From assembly GCF_022376445.1 (NCBI RefSeq), contig NW_025955014.1:186001-250000 (forward strand): a stretch of DNA of 64,000 nucleotides, written 5' to 3'. The translations under genes and the position numbers were made by a program. Shown here one piece after another: positions 33,272 through 45,721 of the stretch (positions within the stretch are counted from its first letter, which is position 1; every line of letters begins with the position of its first letter). This DNA comes from Fomitopsis serialis. Its lineage: Eukaryota; Basidiomycota; Agaricomycetes; Polyporales; Fomitopsidaceae. The notes beneath the pieces are model-generated. The model was given only the letters and a program-made list of their open reading frames with translations. It did not search any database and had not been told where the DNA came from.

Positions 33272-35602
33272 TCATGACTCGCTCACCAAGCCCGCGTCCT
33301 CAGGCCTGAAGCTCCACATCTCCATTACCGTCTTCCCGCCGCGCTTGCTCATGATCGCGCACGTCTCCCGCGTGAACGCGACCTTCCACACGCTCTCCGT
33401 CGGCTCAGTCAGCTCCCTCACGTACTCGCACTTGCCCAGCCCTCGCGCCCGGTCGAACCGGAACAGCCGCACCCGTCCGTCATTTCCGCTCGTGACTAGG
33501 AATCGTTCGTCAAGCTGCAAACCCGTCACGGAGCTGTCGTGCGCGGAGAGCCGCTGGAGCGTCGTGAAGGATTTGTCGAGCGAGAAGACAATGACCCGCC
33601 CGTCAGACCCGCCGGTGGCGAGCATGGTCGGCGAGAGTTGGAGCTGGCAGACAAGCGCGGTATGCCCTTGCAGAAGTGCGAGACATGCCCTGAAACAGTC
33701 TGAGTAAGCAAGCATGTCGGTCAACACGACGTGCGACGTACCCAGTTGCGGCATCCCACACTCTAACAGTGGTGTCGAGGCCGCCACTCGCGATTCTCAC
33801 CCCATCGAACGCGACAGAGTAGATTTGGTGGAAGTGACCCCTAAGGACATGGAGACACGCCCCCGTCTCAATGTCCCACACGCGACAGGTACAGTCGTAG
33901 CTCCCGCTCACGACGCGCCGGTCGCACACGTCGAGGCAGCGCACGCTCTGCTCGTGCCCCTCAAGCGTGCGCAGCAGTCGCCCACGCTGGATGTCCCACA
34001 CACGCACGGTGCGGTCGCGCGAACCCGTAACAGCGAGCGGGCGGCCATGGAGGACCTTGAGGCAGCGGATGGTGGAGGTGTGGCCGGAGAGGACGTATAT
34101 ACAGTAACTTAGAAGGACGTTCAGTCAGATCACAGTGAGGAAAGCCGGCGTAGCTTACCCTGACTTGACATCCCAGACTCTAAGGTCCTTGTCACATCCG
34201 CCGCTGACCACCAGCGCATGCGGTTGGCCCCATCCATCCGACGCCCCGCTCGGTTCGCTCGGCTTACCGAACGCCGCAGGCCGTGCCCTCTGACCCCCGC
34301 TCGTCCTCGGCCTCCCGCTCTTCGGGGCGCCCGCACGGCTGAATACGTCCGACGCCGAGCGCCGTCTCTGTTGCTTTGCACCGCTGTTCGCCCCGAGGTC
34401 GAGCCCAAGCGCATGTCGGAGCGTAGGTGGCATCAACGGGTCGTAGTCCGCTGGGTCGAGGGACTCCTCGTCGAAGTCCATGTCCATCTCGTCGATGTCG
34501 GAGCGGTCTTCTTCGTTCTCAGCTTCTCGGTCGTGCCTGGTCGAGGAGGCGCTCTTTGAGCCATCGCTCCCGCGCACCAAACTCACCGCCCAAACACCGC
34601 TCTCATGGCCCACCAGTGTCCGACTCAAGACGCCTGTTCGGGCGCTGAAGACATGTATGCGGCTATTCGCCAACCCGACGACGACCCAGTTGTCGTCTAT
34701 CGCAACAGAAGTGGGGATGGCGGACGATGGTTGTGTGCCCTGTCCGCCTTGATGGTCTGCGGGAGGGTTCTGTGGCGGGATTTGTCGAGAAGACGGGAGT
34801 AGTGGCATGCGGTGCATCCGAAGGAGCTTCCCACCGTGTACCCAGTTTGAAGCTGATATATAGGGCAAGGAGAGAGGTGGTGAGGATGAGCCGGCGATGT
34901 ATAAGGATACTGCACATACTGGTAGTGTATTCATAGCGGAAGTGCTTACGATAGGAGAAGCGCGGCGGAGGAGGCGGAGGAGGTATCTCTTGCATGCTCA
35001 ACGTTGACACTGTCGGAGCAGAAACTAGAAGACACGGACGTACATTGGATGAACAGCTTATTGGGAGGAAGGTCATTGAGCTACGCACCTGAGATGTTGG
35101 AAATGGCATCGAGGTCCTCGTCCGTGACGGTTTCGTCGGAGCGACTCCCCTCGCCGTCCTCGCCTTCGGGAAAGGGGTAGCCATGAATGTCGCACATCCG
35201 CCGCCATAGCCATTGGTCGTCCAGGAGTTGGTGCCATGTGCGACTGACCCTGCTCGCCCTGGCGAGGGTCTTCGGGTCGTCAATAAAGCTCAAAACATGG
35301 AAAGCGAGCTCCGCGGGAAGATCTTTGAGGAAGTCTCGTCGGAGAAGAGGCGTGATTGTGGTAGAGATGAAGAGGAGTTCTGCGGGTGTGCAGTCGGCGA
35401 GGAGGCCTGCTAGATATTGGAAACGGAGGGCGGGCGCGAGAGAGGCGAACTCGCGGCGAGCATGGCAGGCGGGATCTTCAATGCTTGCGCTGATGCTGAG
35501 CGGTTCGAATGCGGAAAGACGAGGGGACGGGGCGGGAGTGGGAGGAGATACAATGGGCATGTAGATTGTGGATGCTGGGTGCGCTGCCATGACCGCTGGC
35601 AT
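33272..35602 (-). CDS. F-box/WD40 protein (Cdc4/Fbw7-like SCF adaptor)
   Basis: Complement of exons 35089-35602, 34920-35024, 34159-34852, 33742-34107 and 33272-33689; phases agree, 698 residues. F-box at about residues 91-137 (DFLKDLPAELAFHVLSFI, then WHQLLDDQWLWRRMC). A linker with HGGKLLRMHRMP precedes the C-terminal WD40 propeller: VVSGGCDKDLRVWD, VTGSRDRTVRVWD, VVSGSYDCTCRVWD, IASGGLDTTVRVWD, ATGGSDGRVIVFS, VTSGNDGRVRLFR. A basic, acidic and Ser-rich insertion (EEDRSDIDEMDMDFDEE) lies between the first and second blades. Such proteins recruit phosphorylated substrates to SCF ubiquitin ligase, for example Cdc4 on Sic1 or Met30 on Met4; which orthologue this is cannot be settled here. The frame is open further upstream to 36115, but start MPAVMAAHPAS gives the usual leader. 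Confidence 0.85.
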
Positions 35603-36111
35603 ACGGAGGCTGGAGGTGCAGGATGGGTCGTCTATCTGAGTCGAGTACGATGTATATGACAGTCTATTGTCGAACTTGGATGTGTGGATGAGTGTCTGCA
35701 GAGGACGAGCGCATGTCGCCGAATATGGGCGGAGACGAGTGCGCGCGGAACGCAGCGGCTGTTGGCTTAGCGGGGCAGCTGAACGCGTGCGCAACGCGTG
35801 CGTGTATGTTCGAGAAAAAGACAGAAGTGGGTTGTTCAGAGCCCGCGTCGGCCTCGGTGAGTCGACGACGTCGAGAGCAAGGTGGCTAGAACGAGTGGCC
35901 AGTGAACAAGACTCGTCCCCCGTCGCGGTCTCGTGATTTCTGGGTCTGTGCCTCTTCACCGCGTTCCTCCTACCGCGTCCACCGCCGCGATCCAATGTCT
36001 GAAGTAACAGACACAACAATATCTCTACAACAAGTCGATAGATGTACATATAGCTCGTACAACATAGTGGTATATACCGTAGATCGCCAGACGCCAACCA
36101 TAACATTAGGG
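35603..36111. other. 5' region of the F-box/WD40 gene
   Basis: About 510 bp between the condensin stop codon and the F-box/WD40 start, both genes on the minus strand. No separate gene seen. The upstream in-frame extension of the WD40 gene has low-complexity, non-conserved text. Confidence 0.5.
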
Positions 36112-39100
36112 TCACAATATCTCTTCCACCTCGTCGGCATCGTCCTCGTCCTCGACCGTGATCATACTCAGATCTTGCGCGACATCCTCCGGGGATGGAT
36201 GCTCGGGCGCCACACTCGATCCAGGACTAGCCGTATCGCGCGTCGGCCTAGAGTTCGTCGAACATCAATCAGTGCCCATGAACCAATTATAATGAGAACG
36301 TACGCTCGTCTGGCTCGCCGTTTCGGCACAGGTGTGCTCTCTTCCCCTTCCTCGTCCTCATCTTCATCCTGCTCGCCCTGTACTTCATCATCGCTTTCCT
36401 CAAACTTGACCGGCGTCACGGCCGCCTTGACAGCACGTCTAGTCTTCTCCGCCCTGTAAACCAACCCCATTTAGCCGTGATCCAGCTAAGCAGCCCAACG
36501 AAGACGTACGCAGAACGCCTCGGCACGGTCCTTGTCGGCGCAGGTGCTGGGGTACCCTCGTCGTCGTCGTCGTCCGACTCGTCCGACTCCGACAGACGGC
36601 GGCGCCTGCACATGATAATTGAGCATGAGTCACTCATAACGGTGCAAAGCACCTACTTGGCCTTCCCTCGCGTCTTGCTTCTGGGCGATGGAGGTACGCT
36701 GCCCATTTCGCTCGTCGCATTGCTCACCATGCTCGCGCTCTCGACACTGCCCGACCGTCTATGACACATACCAGAAGTGTCAATCGTTGATATAAAAACA
36801 TTGGTCACTACGCACCGCTTTCGACCCCTCCTAGCCGGCTTCACATCCTCCTCTTCCTCATCGTTCGGCTCGATCTTGTCCAAGAACTCGAAGATACTCT
36901 TCACGCCGCCATGCGCATCCAGATTCTCCAGTTGACGGAACTCCTCCTCGCTGAAGCCCTCGAGCTGCTTCGCGAACTTCTTCGACAGCGCGTCGTCGAA
37001 CTTGCCGAACGCGTTCTGCGACGTCGTGTCCCGCAGAGGACGGCGCTAACATCGAGAACGTCGTTAAACAATCAGAATGTGTGGATGGCGGATGCACGTA
37101 CAGCACGGAGGTTCTGCGTGAGCAACTTCAAGGAGCGAATCTTGTCTTCGTCGACCGTGTCGGGGATGTACAGCTTCCCAAGCAGCTGACAGAGTGCCTT
37201 CTTGTCATCCTCTGGTACAGAACGTCAGCAACCGAGCAGCTAAGAGTTCCGTGAGTAGACCTACTCTCCAACTCCTTGCTATAGAGAGCCTTTACGATAT
37301 CCGCCGCCATGTCGACATGTATACTATCTTCGTCCGCCTCGGTGTTCCTTCCGATCGCCCTGCGAAACTATTCATCAATAGTGCCTTATTCGAGTCGTGT
37401 GTAGTGACGTACACAGCTTTCTGTGGGTCGGTCCAATCGACAAACATCAGCCCGAGCTGTGCGCTTGTGATCGGCTCGTGTTCCTGGTCTTCATTCCACT
37501 CACGGAGCGCGCCTGAGAGCTGTTCGAATAGCGGAATGAAGATCTGGTAATCACGCCGCCGTCAGCATCTCTCACTCTGTGTCAGAGCCGAATAATGTAA
37601 CACACCTGCTGCATTCGTCGCTGGTTCTGGGGGCTGGAATAGCAGTAGACGGGGAAGAAGTACGCAAGGCACTGCCGGAGCTCTTGGTTGTCTATTGTCT
37701 CAGGTGAGACGTACACGAGCACGAGGCTCTTGAGCACCTGCAACGCGCACCCGTCACATACCGACAAATGATAGTATATATACAAACTCACTCGCTGGTC
37801 AGTGATCATGCCCGCCAGCATGAGCTTTGCGATGCCCATGCACAGCAGCGCCTGGATCTTCTCGTTCTCTTCGGTCTCGAGCAGGTGTAGGAGGAAGGTC
37901 ACGATCCGGTCGCCCTGATGTCTGTCAGTAAGACCACGAACGGAGTGAAGGATGTCTGGGTGCACTCACGTTCGTGCTCCCAGGCCCAAGGAAGTCGCCC
38001 TCGTGCACCATGAGGATGTCGAACACGATATGGAGCACACTCGTCTTGAGCACTTCCGGCGCAGCCTGCACTTGGCCTAGGAACAGTTGGAAGAGTTCAG
38101 CGCCATGCGCTAAGAGGGCAAAGCCCGGTCAACTGACGAACTGCTGAACGAGCACGCGAGAAAACTCCTACCCGTGCAATGAGACAGCATAGTCCCAAGC
38201 TCACGAGGCCCTTCTGCCTGAGCAGAAGCTCTTTGCGCTTGACCGCCGGGATGATCAGCTCGCCGAGGATACCCTCCAGCGTCGAGTTCTCTTCAAAAGT
38301 CTGGAGGCGCGGATGAAGTCAGACGAAGCGCGCCCAAGTGATACGAACGTACTCCGTTCACTCGCTCCAGCATCCCGATGCACAGAGACAGGCACCTCAA
38401 GTCGATGGCGTCCGCACGAGCTCGTTCCTCGGGTGTCATCTCGCTCTCTGGCTTGGGAAGCCCAACCCCGAGGCCTTGCGGCCGAACACGCACGGTCGTG
38501 GGCGTCTTGGCAAACTCACCTCTCCATCGTTGACCTGTGGCTAGAGTCCGGTGAAGGTCAGTCAGCGTGACACAAGACAAGAGGAAGGCGAGGCGGGCTT
38601 ACGACGTCCTCCTCGGGTTCGCTCGGGTCCCGAAGTTCGTGTACTACCTCGACCACCACCCGAATGAGGTCGCGCTCGTTCGGGGAGAGGACGCGCAAGA
38701 CGTCGAGACAGCGTGCGACGAGGCTTTCCGGGAGGACGTCATGCGAGATCATGTCACCTGCTCATGCGTCAGTGATTGTACGCCCCCCAAAGACCGGACG
38801 AATGCAGGTACTTACGAACGAGCTGGAACATCTTCCTCCGCCCGATCTCGTCTGCGTAGTCCAGGTTAACCGCGAGCCGGAGCATCTCCCCGATGACAAA
38901 CTCCCCGTCCATGCGCTCTTCCTCGCGCCGCGCACGCTCCTCGTCCTCGTCCTCGCCATCCATGCCTTCGCGCAGCAGGCGGTCTTCCTCGTCGCGCTGA
39001 TTTCGGGTGATGAGGTCGTTGTAGGCCGCCTGGATGCGGAAAGCGAGCATGGTGACGACGGGGAGGACGGTTTCGAGGCGGGCATTATCCTTCTGCGCGA

Positions 39101-40507
39101 CGCATGGTCGACGAAGACGCGTGCGAGGAAGGCACGTTCCGGGGTCAGTGACTCCCAATAGTTTTCTGAGAGAAAGATTTTTACATGAGCGCGCAAACAA
39201 ACGGAGAATCGGGCTATTCACCCTCAAACCCGACGTTATCGAAGACATCCGCGCGGACGGTGAACACGCTGACCAGCGCGTCCTCCGCGATCTTGCCTTC
39301 TACCAAGTCGAACAGCTTTAAAAAGTCGACGAGGTACGCCCTGACGCCTTCCCCGCCCTCTTCCTCTTTCTTGACCCTCGGCCCCGCACCCCGTGCGACG
39401 TCTACCCATGCCGCCATGAGGTGCCCCGCAGCGGCGCGCACGGTGTCCTCACGGTCGCCCAGGCCGTTTCGGACGATCGCCTCTCGCTGCGCGATCGTCA
39501 GCGCGCGGGGGTGCGTCAGGCCGACCTCGCCGGACTCGGTGAGCGTGCGGGGTTCGAGGATCTGCGAATAGACGAGCTTGCGGACGACGGGGTCTGTGTC
39601 GCGCGTGCGGGCCAGGATCGGCGGAAGCGTTGCGGGGGTAAGGGGAAGGTTGAGCAGGGCCGAGCGGCGCACGTCGCTGGGATGGTTGAGTGAGACACGA
39701 GGTGTTGGAGGGAATATCAGGAACTTACGGAGCGGCGTCGTAGGTGAGGCAGTCGATGAGCATGTCCATGATGGTCTGTTCGCCCTCTTCGAGTTCGGAC
39801 ACATCCTCGGAGCCAGCAAGTTTGGAGAGCGCAACAACGGCTTGAAAGCGGATGGTGGACTCTTTGTCACGCGCGCGTTCCATGAGGGAGGAGCGCAGTG
39901 AGGAGTAGAGGTCCTCACTTCGGCGGGGTTGACCATCAATACTGGTACACGGGTGAAGGGGGAGGGAGGACGCACTCAATCTCGCCCAAATGCGCAATCA
40001 TCTCCGCGATACACTGCACGACACGGTAGCGGACGTTCTTGTCTTTGGCGACACATCCGGAGAGGAGGAAGCGAAGGACGCGGGAGACGAATCTGGACGC
40101 AGTCGTTTCCTCCTCCTCTCCCTTCTCCTCTGCATCCTCCGTCGCTGCTGTTGTATGAGCCGAGAGGTCGGTCATAGGCCGCGAGACGCACCTTTCTCGT
40201 TGATGAACTTCGTGTAGCCTCCTACGAACTTGATGACCCTGTCGGCGACGCTGATACCCTTCTTGACGGGCAATACACGGAGCAGCATGCCAATGAGAGT
40301 GTCCTCAAAGGCGCGCTCGCCAATGAGTTTGATGCTCTTGCCATTCTGCACGGACTGGGTGTGCGTCGCAGCGTCAAGATGGAGCTTATAGAGCGCGATG
40401 TAGTTCTTCTGGTGGTTTGCGAGTGTGGACTGGACCTGCTCGAAGACTTTGGGGATGGATCCCGTGATTGTGTCGATGTCTGCGGGGGGTTTTGTGCGTG
40501 CAGGCAT
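36112..40507 (-). CDS. Condensin complex subunit 3 (CAP-G/Ycg1/Cnd3)
   Basis: Complement of twenty exons: 40192-40507, 39976-40147, 39729-39917, 39222-39676, 38816-39165, 38603-38757, 38520-38534, 38353-38451, 38172-38300, 37970-38109, 37792-37914, 37606-37737, 37413-37543, 37265-37359, 37102-37211, 36816-37045, 36657-36758, 36510-36605, 36304-36453, 36112-36247; about 1108 residues. HEAT-repeat text of the family: N-terminal IPKVFEQVQSTLANHQKN, RYRVVQCIAEMIAHL, NYWESLTPERAFLARVFVDH, LRCLSLCIGMLERVN. The C-terminus is acidic and basic low-complexity. Condensin compacts mitotic chromosomes; this subunit binds DNA with the kleisin. Two exons each need one more base to stay in phase: near 39104 (CCATGC, CCATTGC expected) and near 38091-38110. 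In an essential single-copy gene that points to base-calling errors. Confidence 0.85.
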
Positions 40508-40750
40508 AGCGGGGGAGGATCGCAGCGGGAGAGGAGGACGGGACGCGCCAAAGTCAAACGCGTCGAACGCGTCGGATTGCGCACGTGACGGGACGCGTGG
40601 GTGGCGATTCGTGGGCGCTGTGGTCGACGGCGAGGACGACTGGAGGCATGCGACGGCCACGCGCCCTCTCCCTCGCCTCGCCACGCCCACGCTGGCGCCA
40701 CCCCCAGCATGCACTCGACCGCCGTCCGCCCGCCGTGCTCGCCGTCGTCC
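40508..40750. promoter_or_regulatory. Bidirectional promoter, condensin / RING gene
   Basis: Only 243 bp separate the divergent start codons of the condensin subunit (minus, 40507) and the RING-H2 gene (plus, 40751), so the two must share promoter DNA. GC-rich with repeated ACGCG/GACGCG words (for example GGGACGCG near 40539 and 40592), compatible with MluI-box cell-cycle control; that regulation is inference. Confidence 0.5.
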
Positions 40751-43700
40751 ATGGCCACCCAGCGCACCCCCGACGCCCCCTCGCCCGCCACCCCCCGCAC
40801 CGCCCCCTATCTCACCCACATCGTCACCCACCACGGCCAGCTCACCCTCATCCCGCCCCAGAACGCAGGCCGCATCCGCAGCCCAAAGACCAAGAAGAAG
40901 CGGCAGGTCGACCCCGCCGCACGACGCCTCGACGACGAGCCTCGCTTCACCACCGCCGTCCCGCCCTCCGCCTCCAGGCGCATCCACCCACCCCCACCCC
41001 CACCCCCGCAGGCTCGCCCCCGCAGGCAGCCTGCCCCGCAGCCGGCGAGACAACCTGGCGATCCGCTGCTCGATGGTGAGTTCTCATTCCCGGTGCGGGT
41101 GTCGTTCTCGGAGCGCGTATCGCATGCACAGGCCCACCCATTGGGCTCTGTGGCCTTGGGATGATTGCGTGAGGCGATCTCAGTGTATCGTCTGCGCTGC
41201 GCTGGCGTTCCGAGAATCACACTCACTCCCCCTGCCCTCAATCACAGTGTGCTCAAGCTGCGATCACAGTCATGGACACGCCTGTACCGGACTACCCTCC
41301 GCCCTCCTTCCAGGAGGCCATTCTCTCCTCGCCATCCGTCTACACTCTCCCCTCGTCGCCCTACGCAAATTCCTCTTACGCAACCTCCTCCTATTCCGCG
41401 ACCCCGCAGACAAGCCCGCCCGCATCTCCAGCCGCGGATTCCCTCTCCTTCATGCGTGACGTCTCGCCGTCTCGCCGCTCGCCGCTCTCTCCCGACCCGC
41501 CCTCATCCGCCATGTCCGGTCCGTCCGACGACCCAGGTTCAGACTCAGACGACTCCAGCGTCGAACTCGTCACGCTCGAGCCCGAACAGCACTGGGAGGC
41601 CGATCGCAGCACCGGCTTCAGCCTCCACCAACGCGTCCAGCGTGAGTTCGTTCGCCAGCATGCCGCCGAGTCCAGCACGACTGTCAATCTCCTCCGTACA
41701 CCCGATACCCGCACATCCCACGACACGAGTGCCTCAATATCCTCGACACACGGAACGCGTCCGCGGCGTTGCTCGCATTGCGGGTCATTGCGGCCTGCCG
41801 GAGACGTACAGAGTGGCGGCGACGACGATGATAGCGTTGGGAGGGAGGGCGTTGGTAATCGGGAGTGCTCTATCCGGCGGCGCAACCGCGAGAAGATGCA
41901 CCGCTCGCTCGACCTGCGCGTGCGCGATACATCGCCACCGCCCTCGCCCGCGTCGACCGTCGACGCGCCTGCGTTCAGCCCGTGGGCCAGCACCGCAACG
42001 CTGCTCAGCAGTGCGTTCTCGATCAACAAGCCGGCCCCGGCCTCGCCTGGTAACAACGTCAAGCGGAAGGAGAGCGTTGGGCTGCGGAAGCTGTTCATGA
42101 AGGGCAAGGAGAAGGAGCGGGGGAGGGAGAAGGAGGAGAAGACCAGAGACGAGTACAGTGAGCCGCGCTCCCCGTCGTCCAATGACGACCTGCATTCCTG
42201 GGAGGAGATTACGCCCTCCGAGGCTGAGGGAGACGGCGTACCGACGTCGCCTGCGTCGCCGAAGAGGGACAAGCTGCCCTGGACGCCAGAGAGGCCGCCT
42301 CAGCCACTCACCACACCAGTCCTAGCGCCTCCGCCGCGACCGGCGCGTCGCAACCGACACGTTTCGCCGTACGTCCTCCCCCCGCCGTCCCTCTCCGACA
42401 TCCCCTTCCCTCCGGAGAAGGCACCTCGTGCGACGCATCCTGCTCCGTCTCCGGCCACCTCTACGCCTCCTGCCCCTACTGCACACCCCGCCTCCCCGGT
42501 ACGACCTCATCCACCCTCGCGCTTGGCGAGGGAAACCCACCTTTCCTCACCGACGCCCCTTAGCAGCTCGTCTCCGATACCGAGGCCGCGGCCGCCGCGC
42601 GACCGCAGCCCGCTCATCGGACGCTTCAGGCGTCCAGACATCGACGCGCCCTATCCGGCGTCGAGGATGTCGATCGAGCCGGCTGTGTCCGTGACGGGAT
42701 CCAGCGATAGTAGCTCGGGTTCGTCAGTCACTGTGCCGACGGTGCTACGTGCGGGCAACGATGGCCCGGGCTTTCCCTCGATTCTGGACATTCGTCTCTG
42801 ACATGCAACACAAACACGAACACGCACGAAGGTGTGGGTGGAGGCCCTCAAACTACTTCGACCGTGGTGCGTCCCACGTCGCCTTTGGCTCTCCCGCCCC
42901 TCCAGACGTCCCATGCCTCTGTATCATCGAACGGTGAGGCAGCGGTTGCGTCTTGCGCATCTGTGTCATCAACTGTCCAGCGAGCGAGCCCGGTTTTACC
43001 AGCGACACCGACGACGCCGACGACGCCTACGGGACGTCACTATCCCGGCCGGCCGCTGCCTCGTCTCCCGACGAGCTCGAACCCCAACTCACCCACGCTC
43101 AGCGTGAGACCCATGACGCCCAGCCAGCCGCCGCCGTCTGCCGAGGATAGCAGTGCGCAGCGTCCACCTGATCGTGTTTCCTCCGTGGGCGGCGTCGCGA
43201 CCGACTCAGGATCGCCTTCTGAATGGTCAAACTACACGGACCTCGACGTGTTCGTGGCGCGGCTGGACGTGGGCGGGCAGCCGGATGACGGGCGAAGTTA
43301 CGAGGTGAGTTCGGACCGTCGTGGCGCCCGATCCATCACGTTTACTCACCCACGACGCAGGATCTCTTGCGAGTGTCCGAGTTCATCGGTCCTGCACTCG
43401 CTCCTTCGGCGCCATCCCCGCTCGCGTCCGTCCGCGACGAACACCCGCTGATCGGTCGTATCGAGGTCGAGCGCCGGCGCATCACCAAGGACGGGCGGGT
43501 GAAGCTCAAGCTGACCCTGCTTGGCGTCGTCGTGGACAAGTGCGGGATCTGTCTGTCCCAGTTTAGGAACGAAGAGCTGGCGGCGCTGGCGCCGTTATGC
43601 CAACATTCGTGAGTAGTGCTCACCTTGTCTGCGAGCTGTGTGAGACTGACCGCTGGTGTGTCGGGTTTAGGTTCCATGAGAAATGCCTGCGGCGCTGGCT

Positions 43701-43770
43701 CGCCATGAAGCGCACCTGTCCCATATGCCGTTTGACCCTCTCCCTGGATGTATCTGCTCAAGCTGTATAG
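40751..43770 (+). CDS. RING-H2 finger protein, probable E3 ubiquitin ligase
   Basis: Exons 40751-41075, 41270-43304, 43361-43608 and 43671-43770; about 902 residues. The C-terminal RING-H2 finger CGICLSQFRNEELAALAPLC, QHSFHEKCLRRW and RTCPIC (residues 848-889) has the complete C3H2C3 ligand set and is split by the last intron. The rest is Ser/Pro-rich and disordered (PDYPPPSFQEA, EKERGREKEEK). One base is missing near 42768-42770: the frame closes at 42801 as read, but one extra G restores LSLDSGHSS and continues to the RING exons with all phases agreeing. Exon 1 joins in phase (LLD then VMDTPVPDY), but its link to exon 2 rests only on splice signals; starting at M41272 is the alternative. 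The E2 partner and substrate are unknown. Confidence 0.75.
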
Positions 43771-44449
43771 GACAGTCACTGTACGATCTCCCTCATGTAG
43801 CGACAGAGTGTTGTAGCCATATGTTGCTTGCTTTCTTCATCTGCTCCGTACCCCAGTGCTCGAATGACCTAATGCCAGTGGCTGAGGATGGGCAATACCA
43901 ACAGTTGTCATGCTGCGTGCGAGAAGGTATGATACTCATGCCAATCGGGTTCTGACTCCACTGACAGACAAGCATGAGGTCAATGTGCTCAATGATTCTC
44001 TGCGAAAAGCGTTGGGTCCGTGGATGCTCCTTCGACATCGCAAGCCTGAGTGACGTGAGACACGGTGTGACAGACGCGTGACGCGACGCGTCGATCGTGT
44101 GCGACATTGTTGGAGCCGACAATCCGTACTTCCTCCGAAAGATTCACGGTCCTGTCACGCTCTGGTCTCAGCGCTTGACGGTCCCACCTTCCATATCCGG
44201 ATACCGGTAGCCACCGGCGTTCTCAGCTACCGTTCGCGCCTCGCTCGGCCCCCTGTAACTCTCGTCTGCTGCTCGACTCGCCCGTTCTGTCGCACTCATA
44301 GAAACATCGCCGTCCGTGCAGCTGAGGCATTATAGGGGCTTTTTGACCAATCCTTAGGGTGAGGATGGGGTGAGGATGGGTGAGGAAGGCATTTTCACGT
44401 TCTGAGCATTAAACGTCTCACCCTCGCAGCATGAATCTCAGCGTGCATA

Positions 44450-44481
44450 ACCCGCGTTCGCGCCATGGCGCGACTGCGGAT
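44450..44481. repeat. GC palindrome copy 1
   Basis: Left arm ACCCGCGTTCGCGCCA, right arm TGGCGCGACTGCGGAT; centre CCATGG. Three mismatches in the right arm, GTTC class. Confidence 0.85.
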
Positions 44482-44492
44482 GCGAGGTACTC

Positions 44493-44528
44493 TTACCCGC
44501 GTTCGCGTCATGGCGCGAACGCGGGTAA
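44493..44528. repeat. GC palindrome copy 2
   Basis: TTACCCGCGTTCGCGTCA paired with TGGCGCGAACGCGGGTAA, one mismatch near the centre. Only 12 bp after copy 1. Confidence 0.9.
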
Positions 44529-44576
44529 CATGCAGTCTCCGTTTGAGTCTGCGACTGCCTTCTGCCAGTCACCCTT

Positions 44577-44608
44577 ACCCGCAATCGCGCTATGGCGCGA
44601 TTGCGGAT
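44577..44608. repeat. GC palindrome copy 3 (AATC class)
   Basis: ACCCGCAATCGCGCTA with TGGCGCGATTGCGGAT. The AATC in the left arm is matched by GATT in the right arm, so the change from GTTC is symmetric. Confidence 0.9.
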
Positions 44609-45303
44609 GAGTCCGCACATCCATTGCCTTGTTTGGCAAGTCCGAGCGCCCGCCCGATCTCACAGGCACCCACCGACTTGCTCGTGTGCCACAGAGGGCA
44701 TGCATCTGTGGTGTACCACATCATCCATTACACCCTCCGCATGCGGTGTCCATTCCGTGTTGTGCGTCAGTGATGTGCAGTGACAGGGCAGGCGAGATCA
44801 CGTCAGCCACCTGCTCAGCCACCGACGGGCGCTCACACGATCTCCTGCCCACAACCACCATCTCCTGCCTCTCCTGCCTCCTGCCTCCCTCTCTTTTACA
44901 TCCAGCAAGCCCACCGCGCCCTGAGGTGATGTGCGTACCTGCGCATGAAGACAGCCGACACGGAGATTGTGCGCGCATAAGGTACGTGCACGCAAGATGA
45001 CCTCTGTGAGTGCGAAACACGGTCGCCCGCAAGTTGATAACGCGGCAGACGAGTATACATCAGCAGAGTGTCCTTGTTTCGAGACACACGACAAGCTCAC
45101 CTCCCGATGTTCTGGATGATTCGCCATACCGACGGGTTGCTCGCGACAGGACTCGCTCGAGAGTGTCCATCAAACCACCTGCCCGGGCTGTTGCTCGTAT
45201 TACTGGGTACGCCTCGATGATCATTGCGGCACCCTATCGGTGCGCCCTGTGTGTTTCTATCCGCGCGATTGCGAATAGGCACACTGTCCTTGTTTTCATC
45301 GTC

Positions 45304-45337
45304 TACCCGCGCTCGCGCCACGGCGCGAACGCAGGTA
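45304..45337. repeat. GC palindrome copy 4
   Basis: TACCCGCGCTCGCGCCA with CGGCGCGAACGCAGGTA; a GTTC-class copy with three arm mismatches, flanked by TA on both ends. Confidence 0.85.
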
Positions 45338-45383
45338 CTGTGCACTGTTCTGAGAGACTCTCAGACGTACTTGTGAATGCTCT

Positions 45384-45403
45384 TTACCCGCGAACACGGG
45401 TAA
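45384..45403. repeat. GC palindrome copy 5, internally deleted
   Basis: TTACCCGCGAACACGGGTAA keeps both outer ends but has lost the central 16 bp or so, leaving a short imperfect palindrome. Confidence 0.7.
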
Positions 45404-45538
45404 GTGCACTGTTTGTGTCAAGGTTTTCTGGGACGTAAACGTAGGCGCAAGTATAATATTATTTGTATAGTAAGCAGAGTGCCAGGCAATCAAGGAATTT
45501 AATTCAAAGGATGCCCCTGGTAGGGTACTCCGAGTATG

Positions 45539-45574
45539 TTATCCGCAATTGCGCCACGGCGCGATTGCGGGTAA
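45539..45574. repeat. GC palindrome copy 6 (AATC class)
   Basis: TTATCCGCAATTGCGCCA with CGGCGCGATTGCGGGTAA. Lies 148 bp upstream of the start codon of the six-cysteine gene. Confidence 0.85.
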
Positions 45575-45721
45575 GAGTACACGTGAGCACCAGCATCGCT
45601 TCTCGCACGTGGTGTATCGCTTCAACCAGGCGTGCAGCGCGTGCGCGCCGTGTGGACTGGTCTGTCCGCACCGCTGCCGTTTCCACTGCCCAATCCCACT
45701 GTCAATCTTGCTCGCATCACT

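Larger units (their letters stand above)
43771..45721. other. Intergenic region carrying palindrome copies 1-6
   Basis: No supported gene over 1.95 kb. After the RING gene 3' end comes AT-richer sequence, then six palindromic repeats listed separately. The small frames here repeatedly translate as PRSRHGANAG simply because they read through the palindromes. Confidence 0.6.

Noticed and set aside
41196..41275. Frame with CIVCAALAF and CSSCDHSHGHAC, a zinc-finger look-alike
   Set aside because: It lies in the first intron of the RING gene model and runs on in the wrong frame over PDYPPPSFQEA; kept only as a possible alternative exon.
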